Positions 6,633 through 13,740 of a stretch of 16,252 nucleotides of DNA are shown piece after piece. The first letter of the stretch is position 1. Each line of letters begins with the position of its first letter. The notes under the pieces are model-generated. The model did no database searches. It had not been told where the DNA came from and saw nothing but the letters and a program-made list of their open reading frames with translations. The stretch lies in assembly GCA_017481395.1 (NCBI GenBank), contig JAFUPE010000018.1, positions 1 through 16,252 on the forward strand, in the 5' to 3' direction. The position numbers were made by a program, and so were the translations under genes. Source of the stretch: Ruminococcus sp. Its GTDB lineage: Bacteria > Bacillota_A > Clostridia > Oscillospirales > Acutalibacteraceae.

Positions 6633-7319
6633 TTGATATATATTACCGGTGATACACATGGAGATATTAAGCGTTTTAAATCAAGGAATGCTAAAAAGCT
6701 TACAAAAGACGATATCTTAATAATTTGCGGTGATTTTGGCTTTTTGTGGGACGATTCCGAAGAAGAACAGAAAAAGCTTGACTTTTTAAACCAACAGAAG
6801 TATCAGATTCTTTTTGTAGACGGAACTCACGAAAATTTTAAGAAAATTGAAAATATGCCTTTGGTAGATTTATATTCAGCCAAAGCTCATAAAATAAGCA
6901 GAAACATTTATCACCTTTGCCGAGGCGAGATTTATAATATAGACGGAAAGTTTCTCTTTGCGTTTGGCGGTGGTGTAAGCCCTGATTTAGAACAGCTTTT
7001 GGACAACGGCACATGGAGCGAGCGAGAGATGCCTACAGACGAAGAAATGCTTTATGCTGTAGAAAACCTTAAAAAATTCAACTGCGAGGTAGACTACATT
7101 GTAACTCACGAAGCAAATGCAACCCACAAACATAAAATCTGGAGAAACTGTAAGACAAACCCTGTTAACCTTTTCTTGGAACAGCTTTGCAGTGAGGTAA
7201 GATACAAAAAATGGTTTTTCGGAAATTTGCACGCAGACTTTGCTTTGAGCGATAGCATTTTTTCAGTATTTGAGGAAATTGTGCCTATTGATGAGGTAAG
7301 AAAGAGCAGAAAGTTTTAA
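6633..7319 (+). CDS. Calcineurin-like metallophosphoesterase with altered metal-2 ligands
   Basis: 228 residues, cytoplasmic, no signal peptide. The metallophosphoesterase motifs appear in order: GDTHGD (6-11; D7, H9), GDFGFLW (33-39; D34), DGTHENF (63-69), VTHE (157-160; H159) and FGNLHAD (196-202; H200). Family members usually read GNHE and GHxH, so Thr65 stands where the metal-binding Asn is expected and Asn198 where the first His of GHxH is expected. Substrate is unknown. Start: TTG at 6633. GAGAGAGGG sits about 8 bases upstream, the GDTHGD motif begins only five residues in, and no in-frame ATG exists before it. It is divergent from the carboxypeptidase gene and followed by its own strong hairpin, so it is probably monocistronic. 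I see no clear promoter for it. Confidence 0.85.
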   Translation: MIYITGDTHGDIKRFKSRNAKKLTKDDILIICGDFGFLWDDSEEEQKKLDFLNQQKYQILFVDGTHENFKKIENMPLVDLYSAKAHKISRNIYHLCRGEIYNIDGKFLFAFGGGVSPDLEQLLDNGTWSEREMPTDEEMLYAVENLKKFNCEVDYIVTHEANATHKHKIWRNCKTNPVNLFLEQLCSEVRYKKWFFGNLHADFALSDSIFSVFEEIVPIDEVRKSRKF

Positions 7320-7328
7320 CATAAGTTA

Positions 7329-7356
7329 AGGGTCGGTGATTAGTGTCACCGACCCT
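7329..7356 (+). terminator. Intrinsic terminator of the metallophosphoesterase gene
   Basis: AGGGTCGGTGA (7329-7339) pairs perfectly with TCACCGACCCT (7346-7356) around a 6-base loop, 9 bases after the stop codon. The following AATTTATTAAATATT is AT-rich but not a clean U run. The 106 bases from 7357 to the recG stop contain no gene that I can support. Confidence 0.8.
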
Positions 7357-7462
7357 AATTTATTAAATATTATGTTTATAAATCAAAACCAACCCGCCGT
7401 TAATAAAAGTTTACCTCTATATTACGCCATCCAAAGGCAAAATGCCCACCGTGGCAAACGGG

Positions 7463-9499
7463 TCAGTTCATTTGTGTGCCTGTTGTTTTAAACAGACGCT
7501 TTATATTACCTTTTAGCCCTTTGAGTTCAGGTGCTGATAAATCGGGAGAAAACTCCAAAACATCCATAGCCGCCGAAGAACTTTCGGAAAGAGAAGAAAA
7601 GTCGCTTAAATCAGCAATATTAAGCTGAGGCAAGCCATGCTGACGGCTACCGAAAAAGTCACCGGGGCCGCGAAGCTTCAAATCTTCGTCCGCTATAATA
7701 AATCCGTTGTCGGTTGTACACATTACAGAAAGCCTTCCGGCACTTTCCTCGGATTTATTGTCGGAAACAAGGATGCAGTACGAACTGTACTCTCCCCTGC
7801 CTACTCTGCCTCTTAACTGATGCAGCTGAGAAAGTCCGAATCGTTCGGCGTTTTCTATCATCATTACCGAGGCATTTGGCACATCAACGCCAACCTCGAT
7901 AACAGTTGTAGCAACCAAAATCTTAAGTTCCCCTTCGGCGAACTTACGCATAGTGATTTCTTTATCATGAGGCTTCATTTTACCGTGGATAATTCCAACA
8001 GGCAAATCGGCAAATTCTCCTAACATAAGCTCGGCGGCGTACTCCTCGGCAGAGGCTACAGGAAGCTCGCCTTCCTCAACAAGCGGGCAAACAATATAAG
8101 CTTGCCCGCCTGCGGCAATTTCACTTCGGATAAAATTAAATGCACGATTACGCTTAGAGCTGTCTATAAGCATTGTACGGATTTTTTGCCTGCCCTTGGG
8201 AAGCTCGTCAATTATCGAAACATCCAAATCACCGTAAAGCACCAAGCCCATTGTACGGGGAATGGGAGTAGCACTCATAACAAGTAAATGCACACCCTTT
8301 CCTTTGGAAAGAAGCTTGGTTCGCTGAGCAACACCAAAGCGGTGCTGTTCGTCGGTTATGGCTAAAGCAAGATTATTAAACACCGTTTTATCGGTTATAA
8401 GGGCGTGAGTGCCGATGATAATTTGTGCTGTGCCATCTTCTATATATTTTCTGGCGTTTTTCTTCTGAGATTCTTTCATTGAACCTGTCAGAAGCATAAT
8501 ATTGATGTCGGTGCCTTCAAAGAATTTTGATAGAGTATTATAATGCTGTTCAGCTAAAATTTCGGTAGGAGCCATAAACGCCGCCTGAAATCCGCATTTT
8601 ACTACGGAGTAGCATACAGCGGCGGCAACGGCTGTTTTACCCGAACCAACGTCGCCCTGCACAAGACGATTCATAGGATATTTGCCCTTTGTGATGTCCA
8701 GCATACAATCTTCTACTGCTTTTTTCTGAGCATTTGTAGGAGCAAATGGCAGTTTTGCAAAGAACTCCTCGGTATAATCCTTTGGAATATGTATGGGAGT
8801 TGCTGTTGCTTTGCGGCTTTTGATGGAACGCAATCCCAGATTAAGGGTTAAAAGCTCCTCGAACACAAGGCGGTAACGAGCCTTTTCCATATCCGATTTA
8901 TTCTTCGGAAAGTGCACGTTAACCATAGCTGTGCGTAAATCGCAAAGCTTATATTTTTCACGTATAAACAAAGGTATGGGGTCGTTGACCTTCTCGGGCA
9001 GAAGCTTTAGCGCTTCTTTTACAAATCTTTGCAACTGCTTGTTGGAAATACCTGCGGTAAGATTATATACAGGGTGAAGTCCCAGACCTGAGCCAACAGG
9101 AGAAAACGTAGGTGCAATCATTCTGAGCCCTGACTTACCTCTGTCCACCTTGCCATGAAAGTAATACTCCTCGCCCATCTTAAGCATTGAGGAAATATAT
9201 TTATTATTAAAATAAATAAGGTCAATTGCACCGGTATCGTCAGCAATAATTGCGTTTAAAATTATTCTTCCGCCGGTTATACGTGTTGTAGCAAAAGAAG
9301 TTGTAAGCTTAGCCTTTATAAGAACTGTGCCGTTTAAAAACGGAGTAATAGGCTGCGGATTGCTCCAGTCTTCGTAGGAACGCGGATAGTAGCATAGAAG
9401 CTGACCTACGGAATATATACCCAATTTATGTAAAAGAGACGCTGTAGCTTCGCCTACACCCTTCAGGGAATTTACAGGTATTTCAAAAAGTGATGCCAT
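7463..9499 (-). CDS. recG: ATP-dependent DNA helicase RecG
   Basis: Reverses stalled replication forks and branch-migrates Holliday junctions using ATP. 678 residues, the usual RecG length. Order: an N-terminal helical part, the wedge/OB domain that splits the fork (about 56-140), then two helicase lobes. Walker A is GDVGSGKT (282-289), the DEAD-type box is DEQH (383-386), motif III is SAT (409-411) and motif VI is QLRGRVGRG (561-569). The TRG region, with GPGDFFGSRQHG, is at 611-622. All key residues are present. Start: ATG at 9499 with an excellent GGAGGTGG site (9505-9512); the upstream TTG at 9526 lies in the terminator tail and is rejected. It follows fakA, as in other Firmicutes. A promoter overlapping the fakA stop (9554-9582) probably drives it separately. 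Confidence 0.97.
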   Translation of the reverse strand: MASLFEIPVNSLKGVGEATASLLHKLGIYSVGQLLCYYPRSYEDWSNPQPITPFLNGTVLIKAKLTTSFATTRITGGRIILNAIIADDTGAIDLIYFNNKYISSMLKMGEEYYFHGKVDRGKSGLRMIAPTFSPVGSGLGLHPVYNLTAGISNKQLQRFVKEALKLLPEKVNDPIPLFIREKYKLCDLRTAMVNVHFPKNKSDMEKARYRLVFEELLTLNLGLRSIKSRKATATPIHIPKDYTEEFFAKLPFAPTNAQKKAVEDCMLDITKGKYPMNRLVQGDVGSGKTAVAAAVCYSVVKCGFQAAFMAPTEILAEQHYNTLSKFFEGTDINIMLLTGSMKESQKKNARKYIEDGTAQIIIGTHALITDKTVFNNLALAITDEQHRFGVAQRTKLLSKGKGVHLLVMSATPIPRTMGLVLYGDLDVSIIDELPKGRQKIRTMLIDSSKRNRAFNFIRSEIAAGGQAYIVCPLVEEGELPVASAEEYAAELMLGEFADLPVGIIHGKMKPHDKEITMRKFAEGELKILVATTVIEVGVDVPNASVMMIENAERFGLSQLHQLRGRVGRGEYSSYCILVSDNKSEESAGRLSVMCTTDNGFIIADEDLKLRGPGDFFGSRQHGLPQLNIADLSDFSSLSESSSAAMDVLEFSPDLSAPELKGLKGNIKRLFKTTGTQMN

Positions 9500-9516
9500 A
9501 CTATCCACCTCCACAT

Positions 9517-9551
9517 ACAAAAACAAAAGGCAGGTCTTAGCTGACCTGCCT
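9517..9551 (-). terminator. Intrinsic terminator of fakA, directly before recG
   Basis: On the minus strand AGGCAGGTC (9551-9543) pairs perfectly with GACCTGCCT (9536-9528) around a 6-base loop. TTTTGTTTTTG follows. The tail ends a few bases before the recG ribosome binding site (9505-9512). Confidence 0.9.
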
Positions 9552-9553
9552 TT

Positions 9554-9582
9554 ATTATATAACTTTTACTGCTCTTTTTCAA
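9554..9582 (-). promoter_or_regulatory. Sigma-A promoter of recG, overlapping the end of fakA
   Basis: TTGAAA (9577-9582) and TATAAT (9554-9559) on the minus strand have a 17-base spacer. The -35 lies in the last fakA codons and the spacer spans the fakA stop. The expected start, about 7 bases past the -10, is A9547, inside the 5' arm of the terminator stem. Confidence 0.75.
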
Positions 9583-11236
9583 TACCAAGGATGTAATAGT
9601 AAACAGGCTGACCGCCTTCAACAAGGTTAATGTCAACGTCTTTACCATACTTAGCCTCTAACTCGGCAACTGCCTCGTTGGCTTCATCCTCAGAGATACC
9701 CTCGCCGTAAATAAGTGTAACGAAAGTAGAATCCTTATCAATCATATTCTTTGCAAGCTTCATAAGAGCCTTGTTGGGGGTCTTGTCGCTTACTGTAAGC
9801 TTGCCGTTATCAAGAGCGATAATGTCGCCTTCTTTAATCTTCTTCATACCGAACTCGGAATCACGAGCCGCAAAAGTAACCTGACCTGTGCTAACAGTTG
9901 AGAAAGCGTCCTGCATAGCACCCTTATTGATAATTGCGTCACTATCGGGGTCGAAGGCAAGCATTGCGGTAATACCCTGAGGAATTGTCTTTGTGGGAAG
10001 GATAACTACCTCTCTGTCCTCAACGATTTTTGCAGTCTGCTCAGCAGCCATAATGATGTTTTTGTTGTTAGGAAGAACGAAAACAGTCTTGGCAGGAGTA
10101 GCCATAACTGCGGCGTAAATATCATCTGTGCTGGGGTTCATGGACTGACCGCCAGATACAACGTTGTTACAGCCGAGGTCAGTGAACAGTGCCTCGAGTC
10201 CGTCACCGGCGGCAACAGCAACAAAGCCCATTTCCTCTGTAGGCTCCTGAGGCTTTAATACCTTTTTCTTAGCCTTTTTCTTGTTATTCTCAGCCTTTGC
10301 ATTCTCGTGCTGCTGCTTCATATTCTCAACCTTAACTGTGAGAAGCTGACCATAGCCGAGACCCTTCTGAAGAGCATTACCGGGGTCTTCTGTATGAACG
10401 TGTACCTTGATAATTTCTTCGTCGTCTACTACAACTACGCAGTCGCCGATTGTCTCAAGATATGCACGTAAATCCTCAACAGGAGTTTTAACCTCGGCAT
10501 CTCTGCCAACGATAAACTCTGTGCAATAAGTAAAGTTAATAACCTCGTCAAACTCGGCGGCGGCACTGCGGAATGCATCCTCAGACTCGGTAGACTCGTT
10601 AATCTCTTTGCCTGTGTTTTCAATCATAACACCGTCGCGGATAACGGAAAGCATACCCTCGAAAATTACGAGTAAGCCTTTACCGCCTGCGTCTACTACG
10701 CCTGCCTTCTTTAAAACAGGAAGGAGCTCGGGGGTTCTGTTAAGAGATTCCTCAGCAGCTTCAACAATTACCTCGAAAACCTCGGCAGGGTCGTTTGTCT
10801 TCTTAACAGCCTTTGCACTTTCCTCGAAAGCTTCGCGAGCAACTGTAAGAATTGTACCCTCAGTAGGCTTCATAACAGCCTTATATGCGGCGTCTACGCC
10901 AAGACCGAGAGCCTTAGCCAAATCCTTGCCGCTTGCCTCAGACTTACCCTCGAGACCCTTTGCAAAGCCTCTGAAAAGAAGAGAAAGGATAACGCCCGAG
11001 TTACCGCGGGCACCTCTGAGCATTGCAGAAGCAGTAGCCTTTGCAACCTCGCCTGCGTTTGCTGTGTCAAGAGCCTCCAAAGCCTTTACAGCAGCGGAAA
11101 TAGTCATTGACATATTTGTACCTGTATCACCATCGGGAACAGGGAAAATGTTAAGGTCGTTAATTCTGTCACACTGTGAGCAGATGTTGTTTGCACCGGA
11201 AATAATAGCTTGCTTTAAAATTGCACCGTTTACCAT
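9566..11236 (-). CDS. fakA: Fatty acid kinase ATP-binding subunit FakA (YloV/DAK2 family)
   Basis: With an acyl-binding FakB partner, FakA phosphorylates fatty acids to acyl-phosphate for phospholipid synthesis. 556 residues, close to the usual 550. The N-terminal DhaL/DAK2 kinase domain (about 1-200) shows PVPDGDTGTN (D35, D37, N41) for Mg-ATP binding, GARGNSG (75-81), PTEGTILTV (124-132) and VDAGGKG (181-187). The middle domain has YCTEFIVGRD and HVHTEDPG (279-286). A lysine-rich linker (about 318-326) leads to the FakB-like C-terminal domain beginning GFVAVAAGDG. Start: ATG at 11236, which gives the normal N-terminus, with AAAGGA about 11 bases upstream; GTG at 11275 and ATG at 11248 lack a fitting site. 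The common upstream partner asp23/yloU is not present; ymdB lies there instead. No fakB is in the window. It has its own sigma-A promoter and terminator. Confidence 0.93.
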   Translation of the reverse strand: MVNGAILKQAIISGANNICSQCDRINDLNIFPVPDGDTGTNMSMTISAAVKALEALDTANAGEVAKATASAMLRGARGNSGVILSLLFRGFAKGLEGKSEASGKDLAKALGLGVDAAYKAVMKPTEGTILTVAREAFEESAKAVKKTNDPAEVFEVIVEAAEESLNRTPELLPVLKKAGVVDAGGKGLLVIFEGMLSVIRDGVMIENTGKEINESTESEDAFRSAAAEFDEVINFTYCTEFIVGRDAEVKTPVEDLRAYLETIGDCVVVVDDEEIIKVHVHTEDPGNALQKGLGYGQLLTVKVENMKQQHENAKAENNKKKAKKKVLKPQEPTEEMGFVAVAAGDGLEALFTDLGCNNVVSGGQSMNPSTDDIYAAVMATPAKTVFVLPNNKNIIMAAEQTAKIVEDREVVILPTKTIPQGITAMLAFDPDSDAIINKGAMQDAFSTVSTGQVTFAARDSEFGMKKIKEGDIIALDNGKLTVSDKTPNKALMKLAKNMIDKDSTFVTLIYGEGISEDEANEAVAELEAKYGKDVDINLVEGGQPVYYYILGIEKEQ

Positions 11237-11291
11237 AATTTCGCACATCCTTTTTTTATTTGCACAGAATTGCACATTTTAATTTTTCTTC

Positions 11292-11320
11292 ATTATAAAC
11301 GTAAAGCGGAGTCGAATCAA
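11292..11320 (-). promoter_or_regulatory. Sigma-A promoter of fakA
   Basis: TTGATT (11315-11320) and TATAAT (11292-11297) on the minus strand have a 17-base spacer. A G follows the -10 directly. The 5' untranslated region is about 50 bases and contains TGTGCAA twice (near 11264 and 11275). Confidence 0.85.
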
Positions 11321-11330
11321 GTTGTATGTT

Positions 11331-11361
11331 GAAAAATTGGTTGTTTGCATAATTTAACCAA
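11331..11361 (-). terminator. Weak possible terminator behind ymdB
   Basis: On the minus strand TTGGTT (11361-11356) and AACCAA (11342-11337) form a short stem around a 13-base loop. TTTTTC follows. The stem is short and AT-rich, so this is tentative. It precedes the fakA promoter. Confidence 0.45.
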
Positions 11362-11395
11362 AATTACACCTCAACATTTAGCACAAATTACTTGG

Positions 11396-12169
11396 TTATT
11401 CTACCGAGATTCTTTCAACTCCAAGACATTTACCTGTTGAATTATCTATGTCAAAAATTACAGCATCAAGCTTATAAGGATTCTGGGCGATTTCAAACCT
11501 TACGGGAAGCTTACACTTTAACTTTTCGATAATAAGCTCACTTTTAATGCCTAATACAGAGTTTTTTGGTCCTGTCATACCTACGTCGGTTATAAAACCA
11601 GTACCATTCGGCAAAATCTGCTCGTCGGCAGTCTGCACATGTGTATGAGTACCGAATATAGCCGAAACCCTGCCATCAAGATAGTGAGCAAGGGCACCCT
11701 TCTCCCCTGTTGCTTCTGCGTGAAAATCTACAATTGTTATTTTAGTATCCACATTTTGGAGCACCTTATCCATGGTTTCAAAGGGGCATGCAAGGTTGTC
11801 GCCGAAATAAACATTGCCCATAAGATTGATAACAGTAATCTGAGCTCTGCCTAAATCAAGCACACACACACCTGCACCGGGGGTTGAGGCAGTGGGATAA
11901 TTTACGGGACGGATTATGAAGGGACTTTCGTCAAGGTAAGAGTAAATTTCTTTACGCCTGAAGGTGTGATTACCCAGAGTAATAACATCTACCCCCGAAG
12001 CAAAGAGGCTATCGGCAGAGGTTGGCAACACGCCGTTACCGTCGGCTGAATTTTCGCCGTTACAGATAACCGCATCTATTTGGTAATGTTTTTTTAGCGA
12101 CGGCAGTTTTTCGCGGACAAAGGCACAGCCCTTACTGCCTACTACGTCTCCTATGCAAAGAATCCTCAT
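11396..12169 (-). CDS. ymdB: YmdB family metallophosphoesterase (2',3'-cyclic nucleotide phosphodiesterase)
   Basis: 257 residues, close to the usual 260. In Bacillus, YmdB hydrolyses 2',3'-cyclic nucleotides and affects the switch between motility and biofilm; a link with RNase Y is known. All expected metal-site residues are present at family positions: D8 (GDVVG), E39 and N40 (GENS), N67 and H68 (GNH), H150 (DFHAEATGEK), H175 and H177 (THTH). The C-terminal part contains DVGMTGP, also typical. Start: ATG at 12169 with GGAGG at 12177-12181. The gene lies directly behind yqfC-yqfD, 41 bases from the yqfD stop, where phoH/ybeY are found in many Firmicutes. A sigma-A promoter overlaps the end of yqfD, so it can be expressed in growing cells apart from sporulation. 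Confidence 0.95.
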   Translation of the reverse strand: MRILCIGDVVGSKGCAFVREKLPSLKKHYQIDAVICNGENSADGNGVLPTSADSLFASGVDVITLGNHTFRRKEIYSYLDESPFIIRPVNYPTASTPGAGVCVLDLGRAQITVINLMGNVYFGDNLACPFETMDKVLQNVDTKITIVDFHAEATGEKGALAHYLDGRVSAIFGTHTHVQTADEQILPNGTGFITDVGMTGPKNSVLGIKSELIIEKLKCKLPVRFEIAQNPYKLDAVIFDIDNSTGKCLGVERISVE

Positions 12170-12198
12170 AAAATCGCCTCCGTTTTACTTTAAATAAT

Positions 12199-12227
12199 AT
12201 TATAACATATTCATTCAAAGTTTACAA
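12199..12227 (-). promoter_or_regulatory. Sigma-A promoter of ymdB within the end of yqfD
   Basis: TTGTAA (12222-12227) and TATAAT (12199-12204) on the minus strand have a 17-base spacer. The -35 box lies in the last codons of yqfD. The predicted start is near 12192, about 23 bases before the ATG. Confidence 0.75.
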
Positions 12228-13386
12228 CGAGATTTTCTTTAACCGCTATATCCTCATTACAAATAACCTTTGTGTTTAGTGTGTAGGTGCCTCCATTTCT
12301 AAACAAATCACTTTCTTCGGATACTATTATCGCTTCGTTTAAGTTAAACAGCTTAAATAAAGCGAGGTCGGTATTAAGTATATTTTCTGCCTCTTTATCT
12401 GTTAAATTTTTCGTTGTTTGCTTATAGGAGCACAGGTGCTCAATGTGTTGAGTTACAGGCACAGGATTTTCATAAAGATGTAGCTGTTTGCTTTCGGTAA
12501 ACGAAGAAAACGGAACAACCTCGGGGGTAAAGGATACCGGTAAATCAAACCATAAAAAGCTTAAAGAAGACCTTTTGCTCTTTTCACTTGGCATAAAACA
12601 TTTTGTAGCTTCATCAACCGTTGCAGTAAAGTTGTAGGTTGTTTTAGCAATAATTTCGGCATCGGCATCTACAAAATGAAGCTCATCCAAGGCATTTATG
12701 TACATTCCGCTTACTAAAAGCTGGCCCTTGCTGACAGCAGAACCTGCCGTAACCTCGGCAGTACCTCGTCGGACGTTTGTACTTAATATTATACCGTCAG
12801 CAGAAGCTTTTATGTTTGAATAATCCGAGCTATACTCCGAATCCGGCACCAAGGCTTTTTCTTTAATTTCTACCTCGGCGTGAGTGCCCATAAGGTTAAT
12901 TGACATCCACCCTATTTCGTCAAATTCAAGCAAAAGCTTGCGTTCAATTTTATGAAGGTCAAGACTACCCTTGAATTTTCCCACCGAAAATCCTGCATCA
13001 CACAGTGTATTCAAGACCGCGGTTTCGCTTAGGGTCTCAGCTCCGTTAAGCTCAATAGTCCAGACGAAGTTTTGCATAACAATAGAAATTACTAAAAACA
13101 GCAACGCACCCACAACTATTCCCCAGCGATGCCTGTGGCGGTAGATTACAAAGGGCAAGCCGTGTCGACTGATAATTTTAAGTCTGACACCTGTACGCCT
13201 TGCAATAGGACGGATAACCCTGTAGTCGGAAATCACCATAGAGGCGTAAAGCACACCTCCCTCAGGCTTTGCATCAAAAATACCTATACCACTTTTAAGG
13301 CTGAGGTTAATGAACCTTTCGGGAAATCTACCAATTGTTTTAAAGGTTACAAAGCCTCTTAAAAATCTGATAAGTTGTAATAGCAA
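12211..13386 (-). CDS. yqfD: Sporulation protein YqfD (SpoIV-associated membrane protein)
   Basis: 391 residues, against about 398 in Bacillus. YqfD is a mother-cell membrane protein of unknown mechanism, made under sigma-E together with YqfC. The N-terminal region GFVTFKTIGRFPERFINLSLKSGI (about 11-34) is the conserved family start. A basic HRHRW stretch (84-88) precedes one transmembrane helix (88-107). Most of the protein beyond it is a long soluble part that should lie on the far side of the membrane. Start: TTG at 13386. It is the only start that keeps the conserved N-terminus, and GGTGA overlaps the yqfC stop codon 4-5 bases upstream. The next Met is residue 50. The 9-base gap and the shared stop/Shine-Dalgarno site indicate translational coupling with yqfC. 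Confidence 0.92.
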   Translation of the reverse strand: MLLQLIRFLRGFVTFKTIGRFPERFINLSLKSGIGIFDAKPEGGVLYASMVISDYRVIRPIARRTGVRLKIISRHGLPFVIYRHRHRWGIVVGALLFLVISIVMQNFVWTIELNGAETLSETAVLNTLCDAGFSVGKFKGSLDLHKIERKLLLEFDEIGWMSINLMGTHAEVEIKEKALVPDSEYSSDYSNIKASADGIILSTNVRRGTAEVTAGSAVSKGQLLVSGMYINALDELHFVDADAEIIAKTTYNFTATVDEATKCFMPSEKSKRSSLSFLWFDLPVSFTPEVVPFSSFTESKQLHLYENPVPVTQHIEHLCSYKQTTKNLTDKEAENILNTDLALFKLFNLNEAIIVSEESDLFRNGGTYTLNTKVICNEDIAVKENLVVNFE

Positions 13387-13395
13387 AATATCACC

Positions 13396-13671
13396 TTAAT
13401 CCGAAAATCCTATGTTAAGTATAAAGCCCTCAATAGTTAGTGCTGTGGGCGAAATACACTTTAAAGCAAGGTGTCTGCCCTCGAATGAAACAATAAAGCT
13501 TTCTACTGCTACTCTGATACACTCGGTAGAATATTCAAGAACGCCCTTGCTTCCTTCCAAGGTAGCGGTAGTATTACCGTCAAGCTCTATGTGACATTTC
13601 CCTTTTAAAAAATCCATTGGAGAAAATCTGATGCCGTCTTTGCGGTTTTCCTTGGCTTTTTCCTTTGGCAT
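13396..13671 (-). CDS. yqfC: Sporulation protein YqfC
   Basis: 91 residues, against about 93 in Bacillus. A short basic N-terminus (PKEKAKENRKDG) is followed by a beta-rich region. The segments CHIELDGNTTATLEGSKGVLEYSTECIRV and ALTIEGFILNIGFSD are typical of the YqfC/YabP-related family. The gene is known from other spore formers to be sigma-E controlled and to sit directly before yqfD, as here. Its mechanism is unknown; it lacks a signal peptide and membrane segment, so it should be in the mother-cell cytoplasm. Start: ATG at 13671 with GGGAGG (13679-13684) 7 bases upstream. A sigma-E-like promoter precedes it. Confidence 0.92.
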   Translation of the reverse strand: MPKEKAKENRKDGIRFSPMDFLKGKCHIELDGNTTATLEGSKGVLEYSTECIRVAVESFIVSFEGRHLALKCISPTALTIEGFILNIGFSD

Positions 13672-13698
13672 ATAAAAACCTCCCTTTGATTTTAATAA

Positions 13699-13727
13699 TT
13701 TTTATGCAGAAAGGCTCATATATATTA
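13699..13727 (-). promoter_or_regulatory. Sigma-E-like promoter of yqfC-yqfD
   Basis: On the minus strand TAATATA (13721-13727) resembles the sigma-E -35 box, and CATAAAAA (13699-13706) resembles the -10 CATACAMT. The spacer is 14 bases, the normal sigma-E distance. No sigma-A promoter is visible in this 69-base divergent gap. The family is known to be sigma-E dependent, which supports the reading. Confidence 0.6.
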
Positions 13728-13740
13728 TTCGGTGAGAGTA

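Noticed and set aside
7357..7462. Possible small gene or terminator between the metallophosphoesterase and recG
   Set aside because: Only very short frames and an imperfect TGCCCACCGTGGCA hairpin are present; the support is too weak.
10608..11282. 224-codon open frame on the plus strand opposite fakA
   Set aside because: It is the antisense shadow of the fakA coding region, with Ser/Pro/Ala-rich sequence and no family features; fakA motifs are certain.
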